Assembly: GCA_946222055.1 (NCBI GenBank)
Contig: CAMIEW010000031.1
Coordinates: 1-7,996 of the forward strand
Reading direction: 5' to 3'
DNA from: an uncultured Porphyromonas sp.
Lineage (GTDB): Bacteria; Bacteroidota; Bacteroidia; Bacteroidales; Porphyromonadaceae
Length of the DNA stretch: 7,996 nt
Positions 6,974-7,996 of the stretch are shown here, in pieces. Each line of letters starts with the position of its first letter. The first letter of the stretch is position 1. A program made the translations under genes and the position numbers. A model generated the notes under the pieces. It saw only the letters and a list, made by a program, of their open reading frames with translations. It was not told where the DNA came from and did no database searches.

Positions 6974-7996
6974 ATGAGAGAGGCAAAGGATCTCACCGAC
7001 GGACCTATCGGCAAGCAGATCGTAGCGCTGGCGCTACCGATCCTGGGGAGCTCATTTACCCTGATGCTCTACAGCTTCGTCGATATGGCGTGGCTGGGAC
7101 GGCTGAGCAGCCAGACGGTAGCGGCCTCCGGAGCAGCATCGATATTTACCTGGCTTGTCACCTGCTTCACACTCATAACTAAAGTGGGAGCAGAGGTGAC
7201 TGTGGCAAATGGGATCGGGCGAAAGGATGAGAAGGCGGCAGCGGACTTTGCAGCGCATAATATCACCCTAGCCCTCTACCTCGGGCTCACGACTTCGCTC
7301 GTATTTGCTCTCTTCACCGAGTCCTTCATCGGGTTCTATGGACTAGAAGCTCCGGTGGATCGCTATGCTACCGACTATCTGAGGATCTGCGCACTGGGCT
7401 TCCCCTTCATCTTCCTGAGCAATGCTCTCATCGGCATCTACAACGCCTCCGGACTCTCCAAGATCCCCTTTGTGGTCAATGTAATCGGCCTGGGGCTCAA
7501 TATGCTCCTCGACCCTATACTGATCTTTGTCCTCGGTCTCGGCATACGCGGAGCCGCACTTGCCACGATCATCTCTCAGGCGATCCTGATGTCGCTCCTC
7601 CTCATCCAGATGAAGTATAGGGACCGACTCCTGGGAGGCTTCCGGATGATCCGAAAGCTGTCCGGTCGAACCACACAGACGATCCTCAGACTGGGTGTCC
7701 CTGCAGCGCTGATGAATGCATTCCTGGCAGTGATCAACCTTATCCTCGGACGCTTTGCCTCCGCCGCAGGGGGCGCAACGGGTGTGATGACGCTGACGAT
7801 CGGTGGACAGCTGGAGGGGATTACGTGGAATGCGGGACAGGGATTCTCCACGTCGCTCTCCAGCTTTGTGTCGCAAAACTATGGCGCTGCGAAGTACGGA
7901 CGTATCCGAGAGGGGCTGCGATTTACCCTATGGCTCTGCCTCTTGTTCGGGATCATCGGGACGCTGATCAATTACTTCGGCGGGTCATTCCTCTTC
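6974..7996 (+). CDS. MATE-family efflux transporter, N-terminal part
   Basis: The frame is open from ATG 6974 to the right edge, giving 341 codons; full-length members have about 440-460 residues and 12 membrane helices, so about three quarters is visible. Family signatures: LALPILGSSFTLMLYSF then VDMAWLGR in the first helix (Asp37 matches the conserved acidic residue used for ion coupling), DPILIFVLGLGIRGAALAT (180-198), and in the second half GGQLEGITWNAGQGF (277-291) then SSFVSQNYGAAK, the position where the family repeats its pattern. About nine hydrophobic segments are present. These inner-membrane proteins export drugs or other organic cations against Na+ or H+. Substrate and coupling ion cannot be read from the sequence. 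The gene follows rlmN by 6 bases with no clear ribosome-binding site, and is probably the last or a late gene of the operon. Confidence 0.93.
   Translation, partial: MREAKDLTDGPIGKQIVALALPILGSSFTLMLYSFVDMAWLGRLSSQTVAASGAASIFTWLVTCFTLITKVGAEVTVANGIGRKDEKAAADFAAHNITLALYLGLTTSLVFALFTESFIGFYGLEAPVDRYATDYLRICALGFPFIFLSNALIGIYNASGLSKIPFVVNVIGLGLNMLLDPILIFVLGLGIRGAALATIISQAILMSLLLIQMKYRDRLLGGFRMIRKLSGRTTQTILRLGVPAALMNAFLAVINLILGRFASAAGGATGVMTLTIGGQLEGITWNAGQGFSTSLSSFVSQNYGAAKYGRIREGLRFTLWLCLLFGIIGTLINYFGGSFLF

Noticed and set aside
7343..7876. 177-residue minus-strand open frame near the right edge
   Set aside because: It is the antisense of the MATE gene, rich in Glu, Asp, His and Arg as expected for the reverse of membrane-helix codons.

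Overview
The window reads as chromosomal DNA from a Bacteroidota species, most likely a fairly GC-rich Porphyromonas. The evidence is the family make-up, the best promoter candidates (which resemble the Bacteroidota -33 TTTG / -7 TAnnTTTG pattern), mostly absent Shine-Dalgarno sequences, and the first 61 residues of the leftmost gene, which line up with the start of Porphyromonas gingivalis dipeptidyl peptidase IV as I remember it. The genus is an inference; no 16S or other marker gene is present.

Layout. Positions 1-184 (minus strand) hold the 5' end of an exported dipeptidyl peptidase IV-like gene that runs off the left edge. Positions 185-626 are a 442-base divergent intergenic region. It holds a good -7 promoter element for the leftward gene, a regular array of four 16-bp near-palindromes at an exact 22-bp pitch (321-402), a set of mutually exclusive small hairpins (491-526), and a candidate promoter for the rightward genes (547-578). 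From 627 to the right edge, five plus-strand genes are packed with overlaps or gaps of at most 6 bases: an exported PDZ/S41 C-terminal processing protease, a YciH/SUI1-family eIF1-like protein, an AddA/RecB-type helicase-nuclease, RlmN (dual 23S rRNA/tRNA m2A methyltransferase), and a MATE-family multidrug/cation exporter cut by the right edge.

How the genes fit together. The spacing predicts one co-transcribed and partly translationally coupled operon. Its products do not form a single pathway: envelope protein turnover, translation initiation, double-strand break processing, decoding fidelity and export. The two divergent genes both encode exported peptidases, which suits an amino-acid-fermenting organism. 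All catalytic motifs I looked for in the protease, helicase-nuclease and RlmN are present, so these look like functional genes.

Novelty. I see no defence system, mobile element, CRISPR array, tRNA or rRNA. The one structure not explained by known genes is the 22-bp-periodic palindrome array between the divergent promoters; it looks like a multi-site protein-binding (operator-like) element, but its binding protein is not encoded nearby and its role is unknown.
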